Origin: Plasmodium malariae
Lineage: Eukaryota > Apicomplexa > Aconoidasida > Haemosporida > Plasmodiidae
Direction: 5' to 3'
DNA length: 64,000 bases
Assembly: GCF_900090045.1 (NCBI RefSeq)
Contig: NC_041785.1
Span: 744,001 to 808,000 of the forward strand
The notes beneath the pieces were generated by a model. The model worked only from the letters and a program-made list of their open reading frames with translations, did no database searches and was not told where the DNA came from. A program made the translations under genes and the position numbers. Shown here in pieces: positions 52,601 to 64,000 of this stretch. The stretch's first letter is position 1. Each line of letters opens with the position of its first letter.

Positions 52601-53157
52601 TATATACTCATTATGTTGAAAAAATCTCTATTGTTCATTGATCCAGCCATATATATAGTTCTATCATTAAAAGTATAAGCATTTAAATGTGTGTTTAAGG
52701 TCCCTTTTTCTAATAACCCCATAGAATCTTTATAGTTGAAATTTTTAGAACCGGATAAAACTGTATGTTCTAATATATGTGGAATTCCTTTACCTGAATG
52801 TGTCAACGTTTTAACATAAAAAGCAAATGATTGATCAACATCTAAAGGATCATTTGAACCTAATGCTATCACTTGCGTTTTTGCCTTCTTATGCTCATAC
52901 ACTGTATATGTCATATTAAATTTATCATTGTATCTTTTTTCAACAATATCGTAACTTTTATGTTCCGGGCATTTTTCCTGAATCCAATCTGGTGTTTTAT
53001 TCATAATGGCTGTAAATGAATATAAGTTTGTCGTATTTATGGAGTAAATAAAACTGTTGGTAAATAGGTTATATTTTCTTTTATCCACTCTGCAAAAAAT
53101 GCCATTGACACAATTGGTGATAATGTTTATATATCCCAAAACTTTCATTAATTTCAT
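49672..53157 (-). CDS. FLN: Falcilysin, M16C zinc metalloprotease (pitrilysin/presequence-protease family)
   Basis: This single-exon ORF encodes 1,161 aa, close to the ~1,190 aa of P. falciparum falcilysin. The inverted zinc motif HILEH is at residues 127-131 (His127, Glu130, His131), followed by [14 protein letters not shown]. The distal glutamate region is [12 protein letters not shown]. The closed-chamber M16C organisation is present with two halves, a mid-protein linker ([20 protein letters not shown]) and a C-terminal half ending ...[12 protein letters not shown]. It degrades short haemoglobin peptides in the food vacuole and transit peptides in the apicoplast, and is also reported in the mitochondrion (established). 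The N-terminus [20 protein letters not shown] is hydrophobic and could act as a targeting leader. A second Met at residue 52 sits just before the conserved start of the protease ([13 protein letters not shown]). Confidence 0.97.
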   Translation of the reverse strand: MKLMKVLGYINIITNCVNGIFCRVDKRKYNLFTNSFIYSINTTNLYSFTAIMNKTPDWIQEKCPEHKSYDIVEKRYNDKFNMTYTVYEHKKAKTQVIALGSNDPLDVDQSFAFYVKTLTHSGKGIPHILEHTVLSGSKNFNYKDSMGLLEKGTLNTHLNAYTFNDRTIYMAGSMNNRDFFNIMSIYMDSVFQPNVLENKFIFQTEGWTYEVEKLKEEEKNLDVPKIKDYKVSFNGIVYNEMKGSFSNPLQDLYYEIMKYIFPDNVHSNISGGDPKEIPNLTYEEFKEFYYKNYNPKKIKVFFFSKNNPTELLNFVDNYLSQLDLTKYRDDAVEDVKYQDYKKGPFYVKKKFADHSEEKENLVSISWLLNPKKSKSSDVDLSLESPTDYYALLIVNNLLTHTSESVLYKALIECGLGNSVVDRGLNDSLVQYVFSIGLKGIKEKNERNISIDKVHYEVENVVLDALKKVVQEGFNKSAVEAAINNIEFVLKEANLKTSKSIDFIFEMAARLNYNRDPMLMFDFEKHLNVVKHKIKNEPKYLENIVEKHFINNDHRAVILLEGDEHYGNEQEKLEKESLKKRIENFTEKEKEEIINDFEQLNKYKNTVESPEHLDKFPIISISDLNKKTLEIPVNVYFTEVKEENNMQQYNYAKSSKDILKQNMNYFQSKYILSKLSTEKKVHMNEGSIQKVDETKVPILIYEMPTSGILYLQFIFSIDNLTLEELSYLNLFKSLILENKTNKRSSEEFVILREKNIGNMMSNVALYSTSDRLNVTDKYNAHAYFNFEIHVLSHKCNEALDIVLEALKESDFSNKKKIIEILKRKINGMKTAFSSKGYSILMKYVKSHLNSKYYAHNVTYGYENYLKLQEQLQLAETDFPAFEQILNRMRKKIFSRSNLIISVTSDAGDLNQLFVKSKETFKNLLMYFEENEASVRSSNNNGNNITGTGWNDEIKQSKVLEGEQSKKEFFVIPTFVNSVSMSGVLFNEGEYLDPAFTVIVAALKNSYLWETVRGLNGAYGVFADIEYDGVVVFLSARDPNLEKTLQTFREAAQGLRKMADTMTKNDLLRYIINAIGTIDRPRRGVELSKLSFLRVISNESEQDRIEFRNRIMNTKKEDFYKFADLLEKKVKEFEKSIVIITSKEKANDYTNNVDKEFKNILIE

Positions 53158-54087
53158 TTATTACGTACGTATAAATAAATAAGGTAAAATTTTTTTTTTT
53201 TTTTTAATTTTGTTTTTAAATTTAAAAACAAATTATATGACAAAGATATTTGTTTTTTTTTTATATTTATTTTATTCAAGCTATGATATTCTTTTTTTGA
53301 AGTAAATACCAAAACGATTCGTGCAAAAAAAATTGATGTACTAATCAGTGTTCGTGTTTTAGGTGTACCAACAAATAATTGTTTAAGTTAAGGTTATTTC
53401 GTAAGGGGTACATAAATATATATATATACGCATACTCATTGAGCACTTTTCTTAGTGGTACCCCTTTATATATACATTATTTATTTTGTTTTTTTTTGTA
53501 CGTTAATTAAAAAAAGTTTCAAATGTTTAACCTTATTTTATTTTTATTTTTTGTCCTATTCTCTTGAATAAAAAAATTTCGTTTCACCTTTATTTACTTT
53601 ATTCCATTTATTGATTAAATTTCACTTAATATAATTTTACCCCTATTTTTAATTGAAAAATTTTTTTTTTTTACTAAGTGCATGTTATATTTTAGCATTA
53701 ATGGGATCAATATTTTTTAGCTTTCTGCACGCCCGTTGCTTTAATATAGTCGAATACACATATTTCTTTGCTCAATATAATTAAAGAAATATAAACATAT
53801 TTGGTCATTTACAAAAATATTAAAACTTACTTGTTTTTAGAAGTATGTAAATACACGCAAGTTTATGAGTACATTTGGTACATGTAAATATTAAAGCTTT
53901 TTTGCCTCAGATGCATGTTTAAATATAAAAGTGTATTTATATATAAAAATGTGTATACACATAAAAACGTTCATAAAATTGTAGATGCATTAACATGTGT
54001 AAATACTTAGAGAATTGTATAAACCCTTGACCATGTAAACAAGTGAATGCTTAAACTCGCGGGCATATGAATATGTGTACATATAAT

Positions 54088-54440
54088 CATTTGCACATAT
54101 AAACACTTGCACATATAAACACTTGCACATATAAACACTTGCACATATAAACACTTGCACATGTAAACACTTGCACATGTAAACACCTGCACATGTAAAC
54201 ACCTGTACATGTAAACACTTGCACATGTAAACACTTGCACATGTAAACACATGCCCATGTAAACACTTGCACATGTAAACACTTGCACATGTAAACACTT
54301 GCACATGTAAACACTTGCACATGTAAACACTTGCACTTAAACACTTGCACATGTAAACACTTGCACACGTAAACACTTGCACATGTAAACACATGCCCAT
54401 GTAAACGCTTGCACATGTGAACACTTGCACATGTATATAG
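54088..54440. repeat. 16-bp minisatellite (ACATGTAAACACTTGC)n, ~22 copies
   Basis: The array starts with five copies carrying ATAAAC, then switches to GTAAAC copies. Scattered variants include CACCTGCA and CACATGCCC, the latter occurring twice about 130 bp apart, suggesting segmental duplication within the array. One unit is truncated near 54,330. It lies 0.9-1.3 kb upstream of the falcilysin start. Frames open through it are artefacts. Confidence 0.93.
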
Positions 54441-56287
54441 TACACCTGCATATATAAGCGCCTTCAAACATACGAACCCCAGTGAAGGTAGAAATACTTA
54501 ATAACGTAAAGGAAAATGTTTATAAGTGAATAATACTCCCTCTATTCGTTTGCACATACATATATATATAGAATTATTTTTTTTTTCTTAATTCTCACAT
54601 AAGCATAAAAGGGAATATTTTTAAATAGTTCTGTTCCATATTATGTTCCTGAGCACATTAAGTAATTTAAAAAAGGGGTAACAATAATTTAAATGAGTAG
54701 TACTACACAAAAAAATATAGCTATTAACAAATAAAAGCAAGAAAAATGCATACATGGTAGATAAAATAATTTTTCACCTATATCCCCAAAAATGCATAAT
54801 CGTTTATCATTATGTATATATGCAATTTAAAGTACATCGTTTATTTCATTGTATGGCAAAATTATTATTTGTTTTTTTTTTTTAAAATTGATACATTTCC
54901 ATATACGAAAAAAATTTCCGCATATTTTAAAAAAGATCCAATATCTGCATCTCAACCAACATTATAAGTATTAATTGTTATTTAATCATATATTCATATA
55001 TAAACATTCGCGATATTACTATTTTACCATTTGAATGTTTTTTAAATACTAAAAAGTAATTATACGTAATCGTAAAAAAAAAAAAAAAAAGAATAAAAAT
55101 ATTATTTTTCAATAATGAAAAAGTACAATGATAAAAAAATAATTACTTCCAAAAAAAAAAAGAAAATAAGCATATATGTGTAGATGCGAATAAATTACAA
55201 AACTTTAGTACTTTAAATTTTTGTATATTCTAGCATGTTTTTTCCATACACATTATTCCACTGTTTTATTATTTCCCTAATTAAATATCCTAGATTTTGC
55301 TCTTTTATTTAAATTTTCATAGGTACGAATTGATATAGTAACCATATGGTTTCACCAATTACATTTCATATTTCATCAAACTTTTAGTCCGAAAAATGTA
55401 TATGTGGAATTGTAATTTTAAAATATTTTTTCTTTTATTTCATTAAACTCATCAAAGATATTTTTATGTGTATATATATGTACCTATATAAAAACTTACA
55501 CAAATGTATATATACAGATGCGTGCTTACTCGAGTTTTCAAATTCAGCACATACCTTATTACATTAGAATACAAAATATATGTTATATAAGTTATATAAT
55601 TTATTAAATGAATATCAAACGTATAAGGGGAAAAATACTACATTAGTTTTTCACAATTACATGTGATATTGTATACTATAAAAAAAAATATACACTTCTG
55701 AAGTCCTTAGAAAAACAACTATAATAAAATATAACGGGGTAACATAAAAAATAATTTATACTAGTTCCTTTTTACTTTTAACGTTTCTATTCATTTGCGT
55801 CAAAGTGTATATATATATATATGTATGTGTGTATGTAGTACTGTACACGTGTAATATTATAAATATGTGTATATATACGTGCGTACATTCGTTTCTATAT
55901 TGAAATCTATGTATTTTTATTACCCATATGCGCAATTATACAAGTGTATTTCACATTTTAAAAATAAAAACTTGTTATAATTAGACAAAATATAAAAATT
56001 ATTTACTTGAAAAAAAAAAAAAATTAATCACGTAAAAATAATTTAACACATAATTTTTAATAAAATACAAAGCCCAACGTTTTTTATTATTATCTTTTAA
56101 AATATATATTTTTTCCAGTTAAAGTATGAACAAAGAAAGAGGGCTTTTTAAATTATTTCCATAAATGTGCTAATAAATTTACTATTATATTTATTTATCT
56201 GTTAATTTATTTATTATTGCACATTTTTGCTTTAATTTCGAGGGGCTTACTATATTCATATGAGTGTAGCTAACGGATAAGGAAAAT

Positions 56288-56366
56288 CGCTATTTCAAGG
56301 AATTTTTAAAAAAATAGCGCACTTACGGGGAACTTAAATAATAATCTTATAATTTTATTTAAGTTC
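56288..56366. ncRNA. Candidate structured element: two adjacent perfect-arm hairpins
   Basis: Arms CGCTATTT (56288-56295) and AAATAGCG (56312-56319) flank a 16-nt loop. Ten bases later GAACTTAAATAA (56330-56341) pairs with TTATTTAAGTTC (56355-56366) across a 13-nt loop. The surrounding ~150 bp (CGAGGGGCTTACTAT..., GGGGAACTT) has more G/C than the flanking spacer. It does not fit tRNA. H/ACA-like boxes are not convincing. Confidence 0.3.
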
Positions 56367-57074
56367 GCACAAATATCTATTATATATGTACACTTTATGT
56401 ATAATTATTATATATAAATATATATATATATGTAGAATAATAAGTATATATTCATAAATATATCCCTATAATTATAAATATATATTATTTATGTGCAATT
56501 TCGTACATACTAACTTGTACTAATTTATAAAAAAAAAATTTAATTATATTTTTTTTTATTAAAAATCCAAATTTTTTACTTTTTAACGGTTTCACAATCC
56601 TGAATAGTTTAGAAATAGAAACCAAAAAAAAAAAAAAAAAAGAAAGAATTCACTGACACCAACCATTCACAAATTGATAACAGTGTTTATTTAATTATAT
56701 TTACTTAGAAGTTTATTATATCATAGTTAACTACAATTACCTCTTTTTTTTTTTTTTTTTTTTTTTTAATAATGTTTAAGTAAATATTAGGTACGAAGAG
56801 CAGATAAACTTAATTATATATTTATTTATATTTATATATATATATATATATAAGTTTAAATACATTTTATTTTTTTTGTGAGAATTTTTTTTAGCATTAT
56901 GATGCTTGAACAAATTTTATTGTTAGTATTAATATGAGCTATTTTTCATTTTCTTTTTCTCCTTTTTATTACTTGTTTTAATAAAAAATTTTTCTGAAAT
57001 TTATATATACATAAAATTTTTTTAATTTACATATATAATTAACAAATATATTTATATATATATTTTTTATGTAC

Positions 57075-57114
<40 letters not shown>

Positions 57115-57838
57115 TTATACGAATTACACGAGAAGTAATATTACGCCTTATAATACACTTTTTCTTCGTATATAAAAAAGATTAAACTAGATTTTAAGTT
57201 ATTAAAAATTACACAATATTAATTACATTAATGAGAAATATTGTTTTATACTTTTTGAAGTTTTAAAAAAATAGAAAATTTTGTCTTTTTTTAACATCCA
57301 TTTATTCATTTTTAAATAATAAAGCTTTTTTTTAATAACATTTTACAAAATGTAGTAAAATATTTTGATGTACATGTATTGCATATGTACACATGCATAT
57401 ATATAAGTACATAAGATGTATAAATACATATACATGTACTTCGTAATATTTGCATGTTATGTATATTTATTTATACATATAAAGCTACATATGTACACAT
57501 AAATGGGTATATATATATATATATATATATATACATACATAGGTACATAAGATGTTTACATTTATATACATATACATATAAATAATCTATGCATATTGTA
57601 TATGTATGCATATCTACATTTTCGATTTTAATTATGTTTTTATTGTTAATTTTTTTGTGTGGATTAAATAGCTATTAATGCGATTATTGTATATAAAAGT
57701 TTAATTTTTTGTTAATAAAAAATAGTATACTAATAATATATAAAAAGCAGAAAAAGGAAAGTACAAAAAATATTTTAAGCTGATAGAAATAATACATTTA
57801 GGAAAAAAAAAATATACCTATATATATATATAGTAACA

Positions 57839-60800
57839 ATGTCTTACAATGTTTACAATACTAATATGGCTGATTGGTAATGTTAATATACGTATTATTA
57901 TCTTTGTATTTTTATGTATTGTGTTATTTATTTACGTAATATCATTATATTACTATAGTTTTTAAGTTTCTGTAATTTTTTAGTTACTCTCTTTTCATTT
58001 ATATACTATATATATTGTTTTATGTATATTTGCTCAAAAGTGACGTAAAGAAAAAAATAAAAACTATATATATATGTTATCTGTTTTTTCCCATCATTTA
58101 CAGCTTAAATAAACTAAGAGTGTATGACCTCAATCAGTTATGTCGAAAGTTTTTGTTACCACAGCATGGGAAAAAAGTTGCAATAGTAGAACGGATATTA
58201 GAGTACATTACAGATGTTGAAAGAGAAGAACAAATATATGAATTTATTTTAGCAACGAAGCCTTCCATTTTTGATTTAATTAGCGGAAGGAGAATAAATA
58301 ACCCACTTAATAATAATATTATTAGTAACAGTCATAGTAATAATAATAAATATTTTAGTAATAATAATAATTTCTTTCTTAGTAATAATAATAATCACGC
58401 AAATAACCTTTTTTTATGTAATAATAATGATAGTGTTAATCATTCAAATAGTGAAAACTCCGTAATAAAAAAAAATAATTTACCCGTTGAAAGAAAGGGT
58501 AAAGGTAATCAATAGCACAATCATGAAGGAAAAATATACACATATGCACTTATATACGCATATGTACATATATGTAAATATATATTTGTGATGTACCTTA
58601 TTCATTCGTCGTGTACATAAACGCCATAGACGTGCAATGTCTCCACTTTTCAGTACTATTTTTTACGAACGTATAGGCGTTTACATATATGCATACATAT
58701 ATATTTACACATTTATATACACACGTATATATACACGCGTACATATACACACGTACATATACACACGTACATATACACACGTACATATACACACGTACAT
58801 ATACACACGTACATATACACACGTACATATACACACGTACATATACAAACATACACATCTAATTCATTTGCGTACCTTTTTTATTAGCGGTGAAGATATA
58901 CCAAGAGGACAGCGATTTTTCTTCGTGCGTTTGCGGAGGGATGAACAAAAATGTTATTAGTAAAAATTGCATAGTAAAATGTATAGAGTGCAACAAATTA
59001 CAGCATGTCAGTTGCTATACTCAAAATGCATGTGTAAACAAAGACTTAAATAATTACAAAATATTATGTGTAGTATGTCGACTAAGAGATATTGACCCGT
59101 TTTATCCTCTGAAGAAAGTATTATGGATGAAAAATTTAAATGTGAATTCAGAAAAATTAGTGATTAATGCATGTGATATTAAAAGTTGGAGAAATGAAAA
59201 TAAAGAAGTTATAATATTTTGTATGCATATTGACAAAAAAAATTTAAGTACTAATGTTAATTTAAAACAAGAATGGCCAAGGACTTTTATTTTAAAAGTG
59301 AACGGTAATGTTATTGAAAAAATTTTTGAACCCTCATGGGAACATAAACGACGGGATAGCCCATTAAAAATTACTCATACATTAAAAGCAGGAAATAATA
59401 ATATTGATATAAATATAACAAATTATGAAATACCAAAATTATATGTTGTTGCTTTTTTATTATGTAATATTGAAACAGAACAAAGTATAATTGAAAATGT
59501 TATTGTTAATAGTTCGTTAAATTTTAAAGATTCAAAACAAAGAATAATTAATATATTATTAACAAAACATGATGATGATGAAGTTATGTGTATGGAAATT
59601 AATAGAAAAATTAGTTTGCATTGTCCTTTTTCTTTAGATAGAATTTTAATACCATGTAGAGGAGTAAAATGTTGTCACATACAATGTTTTGATTTAAAAT
59701 CATTTATTGATGTAACTAAAAAAACAAAAGCTTTTAATAATAGATGGAAATGTCCTGTCTGTTCGTTATTTTTAAGACCAAAAGATTTAGTAATAGATAC
59801 ATTTATTACCTATATTTTATCACAAGTACCTAAAGACATTAAAGAAGTAGAATTGAGCAAAAGTGGGGAAATAATTTTTAATCATAACAGTGTAGAAGGG
59901 AAAGTGATTAAGCAGGTGGATGATATTGATTCAGTGAATCTTCAGAAGAGCAAAATAGAGATTAAAACGGAGTATAATACAGGTAACCAAAAACGATTGC
60001 ACATGTATTCTTGTACAGTGTATTCATGTTTTTCGTGTGCATTAAATTTAAAAACTTAACTTTGTCCTGGTATATATATACATATGCGTATGTTTGGGTA
60101 TATATATATATATATATATATATACAAACATTTCTCCGTTTACTTATTTTTAAAGCTCGTAACAGTATTGAAAGCGTAGGAGATAAAGACAATATATTCA
60201 GTCCTAATGAAATTATTATATTAGATTCAGACCCGGAAGATAACAATAATTGCAGTTCTTTTGAAAAAAGCAGCGTGCAAAAGAATCATAATGTTACACA
60301 GGGTATGCCTTTTGTTAATTAAATTTTCACACTTAGATGTATATATTGATAGAGTATATGTTACATATAAGAAAAATATTCACAGATAAGTATGTACGCA
60401 TGCATATATATATATGTGTATATGCATAAACTTCGAAGTATATGTATTAAAAACGAATAAAACCAGACACAAACTACACATTAATACAAAATTCTGCATA
60501 GAAATTACATCTCGTTTAACACAATTTTTTTGTAGAATTTTCAAATTTATAAACGCATTTTCAATTAAAAGACAAAATGTTATGTAAAATATTAATTGAA
60601 AAAGAGGAAGAAAAAGTATATATATACTTATATGCATGCATGCATATATATATATATATATATATGTATATACATATACGCGTGCGTGGAGTTAGAATAG
60701 AAGAGAAAAAACGAATCTATGAGAAAAAGAAAATACACAAAGAAAAAATACATCTAAGCATATAATACACGAGATTAAGCGGGGGGAAATAAATATGAAA

Positions 60801-63423
60801 AAGAAATGGAAGTGTATTTTTTTCCATTTTGCTGATTGAAATTAATATTTTTATTGTTTCAACTACAAATAAAATTTACTTAAAATGAATTTTGGTTAAT
60901 TAAGGAGCCAATTGAATTCTTTCCTTTCACTGCTACAAAATTTTATTATTTTATTTTTTTTTTTACACCCTTTTTATGCGCATAATTGCATATCTTTTTT
61001 GCTTGCATATATATATTATTATGTACATGCGAAAGTTTTAGGAGAGTTGAATGTTCGGAAGGTTTAATACCATAGAATTGTACATGTATATATAATTATA
61101 CAAGTACATATGTATGTGTATGCGTGTGTACATGTATATGTATGTGTGTGTGCTTGTGATGTGAATGTGCCTACATATTATTTGTATATATACATAGAAA
61201 ATATATTTATACAGTAATGTGCACGTATGCATGTATCGATGAAGACATATAAGTTTTTTTTTTTTTTTTTTTTTTTTGGACATTGCTTTAGGTGAACAAG
61301 AGGTCATATACATATCAGATAGTGATAATGAGGATAGTTTACCACAAACAACACACAATATTGACAAAAAAGGGAACGAGGAAAATTCTCCCTTTTTATT
61401 TGGAATGAATAATTATAGTACTAATAAAAGTGTTAATAATTTCTTAATGAGAAATATTAAAGGTTTAGATAAAAGAAATTTCCTTCCAAACTCTCGTATT
61501 TTTTTCAACCATATGGTTTTGGATGTTTTAAATGATATTAGTAAAATTCATGTGAATGAAAAATTGTCAACTGTGAACATGCAAAAGGAGAGAACACCAG
61601 ATCCTAATAATAATACTAATACAAACAACAATAATAGCGGCAGTAATCATAGCGGAAATAATCATAGCAGCAGTAGTGATATTAATACTAGAAGTAATAC
61701 TAACATTAATAGTAATATTAATCATAATAATAATAATGATTATAATTATAATAATAGTAGTAACAATAGTAATAGTAATAATAATAATAACAATAGTAAT
61801 AATATTAATAGTAATAGTAATAATATTAATAGTAATAGTAATAATATTAATAGTAATAGTAATAATATTAATAGTAATAGTAATAATATTAATAGTAATA
61901 GTAATAATATTAATAGTAATAGTAATAATATTAATAGTAATAGTAATAATATTAATAGTAATAGTAATAATATTAATAGTAATAGTAACAATATTAATAG
62001 TAATAGTAATAGTAACAATATTAATAGTAATAGTAATAATATTAATAGTAATAGTAATAATAATGAAATTTCGAGCGCACCCCCTTTGGGTTTTTATAAT
62101 AAAAGAAGCATATTAGCTAAAGATATATATCTTCTGAGTAGTCAGAATGCATTGAGCTTAAAAACAAATAATGAATATATAAGTAACCGTGATTCAGTAG
62201 AAGATAATAATTTATTTTATTTAAATAATGTGAAGAATGGGAAAATATGTTGTACACCTACCCCTCAAGGAAAGGATAACATAATTTCAATAAATAATAA
62301 TTTAGTTGCAGTAAGTAATACTTTATTATCTTTGAATAAGGATATCAGTTGTAATAATAGTATTGCTAGCAGTCGTAAATATAGTAATGGTAACAGAAAT
62401 TATAATAGAATTAGTGCCAGTAATGATAATATAATTGGCGGAAGTATGGATAATATAATTGGCGGAAGTATGGATAACATAATTGGCGGAAGTATGGATA
62501 ATATAATTGGCGGAAGTATGGGTAATATAATAGGCGGAAGTATGGATAATATAATTGGCGGAAGTATGGGTAATATAATAGGCGGAAGTATGGATAATAT
62601 AATTGGCGGAAGTATGGGTAATATAATAGGCGGAAGTATGGATAATATAATTGGTGGAAGTATGGGTAATATAATTGGCGGAAGTATGGGTAATAACGGG
62701 AAAAGTAAGGAGCACCTATCACTGCTTGACATTAAAAAAATGAGCGAAGCATTATTTTCAGAAAATGAAAGTAACAACCGAGCATGTTCTAGTGAGGAAC
62801 AAAATTTCATTATTAATGATAAATCATGTATAGGCGAGAACAAGAGTAATTTTTATTTGAAAATAGAAGGTAGGTCTATTTTCGACAAAGATAAATTACC
62901 AAATAATGAAATAACCAGTCTTAATAATTTTGAGAGTTACAAATATCTTGACAGTGATTTAAGGGATATACTTGTGGACGAAAATAAACAAAATAAAAAG
63001 AAAAAGAAAAGGAAGAAAAAAGAAAGAAGAAGTAATACAATGGAAAAGATACGGAAATATGATAGTTTTTCAAGTAATTTTAATTTCTCCATGATTAATT
63101 TCAAAAGTAAATATAGTAGATGTAAACAGTTGAAGGATAGTAATAATAATAACAGTAATAAAAATAGTAGTAGTAGTAGTAATAATAATAATAATAATAG
63201 TAGTAAAAATAATAGTACTAGTAATAATAATGATAATAATAACAGTAGTAGAAACCGTAGTAACAGTAAAAATAGTAACAAATGTAAAAGTTGTAGTAGC
63301 ACAAACATTAAGAATAAAATTTATCATGTTATGAATAGATCCAGGTACACCAAAAAAACTAACAGCAAAAACGATAGTTTAAATGGCAAAAAAAGTAAAA
63401 AAAAAAAGAAAAACAAGAAATAA
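57839..63423 (+). CDS. PIAS: SIZ1/PIAS-type E3 SUMO-protein ligase (SAP-PHD-PINIT-SP-RING) with repetitive C-terminus
   Basis: Five exons join in phase to 1,270 aa: 57839..57876, 58104..58504, 58888..59982, 60156..60302 and 61292..63423. A SAP domain lies at ~14-50 (KLRVYDLNQLCRKFLLPQHG). A PHD finger lies at ~160-205 with C-x-C, CIEC, HVSC and CVVC followed by RLRDIDPFYPL, as in plant SIZ1. A PINIT domain (~215-370, EWPRTFILKVNGNV) comes next. The SP-RING at ~385-445 reads CPFSLDRILIPCRGVKCCHI ... WKCPVC. Two SUMO-interaction motifs follow: EIIILDSDPED (~530-540) and EVIYISDSDNED (~564-575). The C-terminal half carries Asn/Ser repeats, an IIGGSM octapeptide array and a KKKKRKKKERR basic cluster plus a poly-Lys tail. 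It transfers SUMO from UBC9 to nuclear targets and would localise to chromatin through SAP (family knowledge). Confidence 0.95.
58736..58850. repeat. 14-bp repeat (CGTACATATACACA)n in intron 2 of the SUMO ligase gene
   Basis: About eight near-perfect copies lie within the intron 58505..58887, about 40 bp before the acceptor TTTTTTATTAG. Each unit carries the ACGT-centred palindrome ACACGTAC-like core. Confidence 0.85.
61790..62064 (+). repeat. 18-bp in-frame repeat coding NINSNS, ~12-14 copies
   Basis: AATATTAATAGTAATAGT units are iterated inside the last exon of the SUMO ligase gene, with one 12-bp insertion (AGTAAT AGTAAC) around 62,005. Codons are almost invariant AAT/AGT/ATT, typical of slippage-driven Plasmodium low-complexity sequence. 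Confidence 0.92.
62425..62688 (+). repeat. 24-bp in-frame repeat coding (D/G)NIIGGSM, 11 copies
   Basis: Eleven octapeptide units occur in the order D-D-D-D-G-D-G-D-G-D-G. Most G-type units also differ from D-type units at the second Ile codon (ATA instead of ATT), so the array is partly a 48-bp higher-order repeat. Confidence 0.95.
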
Positions 63424-64000
63424 TGACCTTACCATACTGGTTGAACATATGCGAATGACGAGAACAATAACGTTCAGATAGACACAACAAAACGTGGTTA
63501 ATAATACTCACTAGTAATTCCTATTTCAAAGTAATAACATATATATATATAATAAAACAACCAGAGGTGCATGTTTAAATTGTTATAACTAGGTTGATGT
63601 AATAAAAAGGTTTTTATTTCTATATCTGTAATTGTGCAATGATAATATAAAGAACGGAGGAACATATGGAAAAAAAAAATTATAACTGATATAAGTTTTA
63701 AAGTGTATAAATAATACGTGAGCCTATTATAAGAAATGTGAATTGTTTAAATTATTCTGATCATAAAAAGAGAAAAAAAAAAAAAAAAACGTAGTTTAAC
63801 AGAAAATGAAGTTTATTTTATTCACACGTATATATATGCATACATACATTTAAGGGTATAGAATAGATAAAATACAGAAGGATATTAAAGAATATTTCTC
63901 CATCCTTGTAAAATAAAAATAAAGTAGAAAAACAGATGTATACACGTGTAAATATATACACATGTAAACATATGCGCATGCAGTACATATGTACGTATAT
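63424..64000. other. 3' flank of the SUMO ligase gene
   Basis: AT-rich spacer to the window edge. No further gene was seen. Confidence 0.6.

Larger units (their letters stand above)
53158..57838. other. Long divergent intergenic region between falcilysin and the SUMO ligase
   Basis: About 4.7 kb without a recognised protein gene. It contains the 16-bp minisatellite at ~54,088-54,440 and a pair of perfect-arm hairpins at 56,288-56,366. There are TA tracts (56,827-56,851, 57,079-57,110, 57,510-57,531), poly-A/T runs, and presumably the promoters of both flanking genes. Confidence 0.6.

Noticed and set aside
53990..54467. Cys/Val/His-rich minus-strand ORFs
   Set aside because: These are a stop-free artefact of the 16-bp minisatellite.
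61676..62116. Ile/Val and Leu repeat ORFs over the SUMO ligase C-terminus
   Set aside because: They are shadow frames of the Asn/Ser repeat. The true frame continues from the SP-RING exons in phase.
1..64000. tRNA, rRNA, CRISPR, transposon or integrated element
   Set aside because: No cloverleaf, rRNA signature, spaced direct-repeat array with unique spacers, or transposase/reverse-transcriptase motif was seen. The tandem arrays have no spacers.

Overview
This is a nuclear chromosomal window from a malaria parasite (genus Plasmodium). The DNA is extremely AT-rich, with long poly-A/T and TA runs, asparagine-rich proteins, and many short exons joined by GT...AG introns. The genes are parasite-specific: glideosome-associated connector, split cytochrome oxidase subunit COX2A, ADF2 and falcilysin. 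From memory, the gene order matches the distal part of P. falciparum chromosome 13 (falcilysin - RNA-binding protein - PRMT5 - SEC24A - ADF2 - COX2A - GAC). The sequence differs from the P. falciparum ADF2 I remember, so a non-falciparum species is likely. I cannot fix the species.

Layout, left to right. GAC (-) has a 16-nt first exon. Next comes COX2A (-), then a divergent IscX-like protein (+), a 12-exon protein with a PH domain and a permuted-papain (C92-like) domain (+), and ADF2 (+). A poorly resolved multi-exon membrane-protein locus (-) is followed by a very large Asn-rich protein of unknown function (-), five-exon SEC24A (-), a candidate unannotated small spliced gene (-), PRMT5 (+), a three-RRM CELF-like RNA-binding protein (+), falcilysin (-) and a SIZ1/PIAS-type SUMO E3 ligase (+).

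There is no operon logic. The genes serve separate processes: motility and actin (GAC, ADF2), mitochondrial respiration and Fe-S assembly (COX2A, IscX-like), COPII export (SEC24A), methylation, RNA binding, peptide degradation and SUMOylation. Intergenic stretches are mostly low-complexity AT DNA. Several hold minisatellites with units of 12-16 bp, paired perfect-arm hairpins, or coding-like islands that may be missed small genes.

Exon boundaries were set by hand from splice dinucleotides, phase compatibility and protein plausibility. Single-exon ORFs and phase-consistent models are strong. The membrane-protein locus (19.0-22.3 kb) and the small-gene candidates are tentative.
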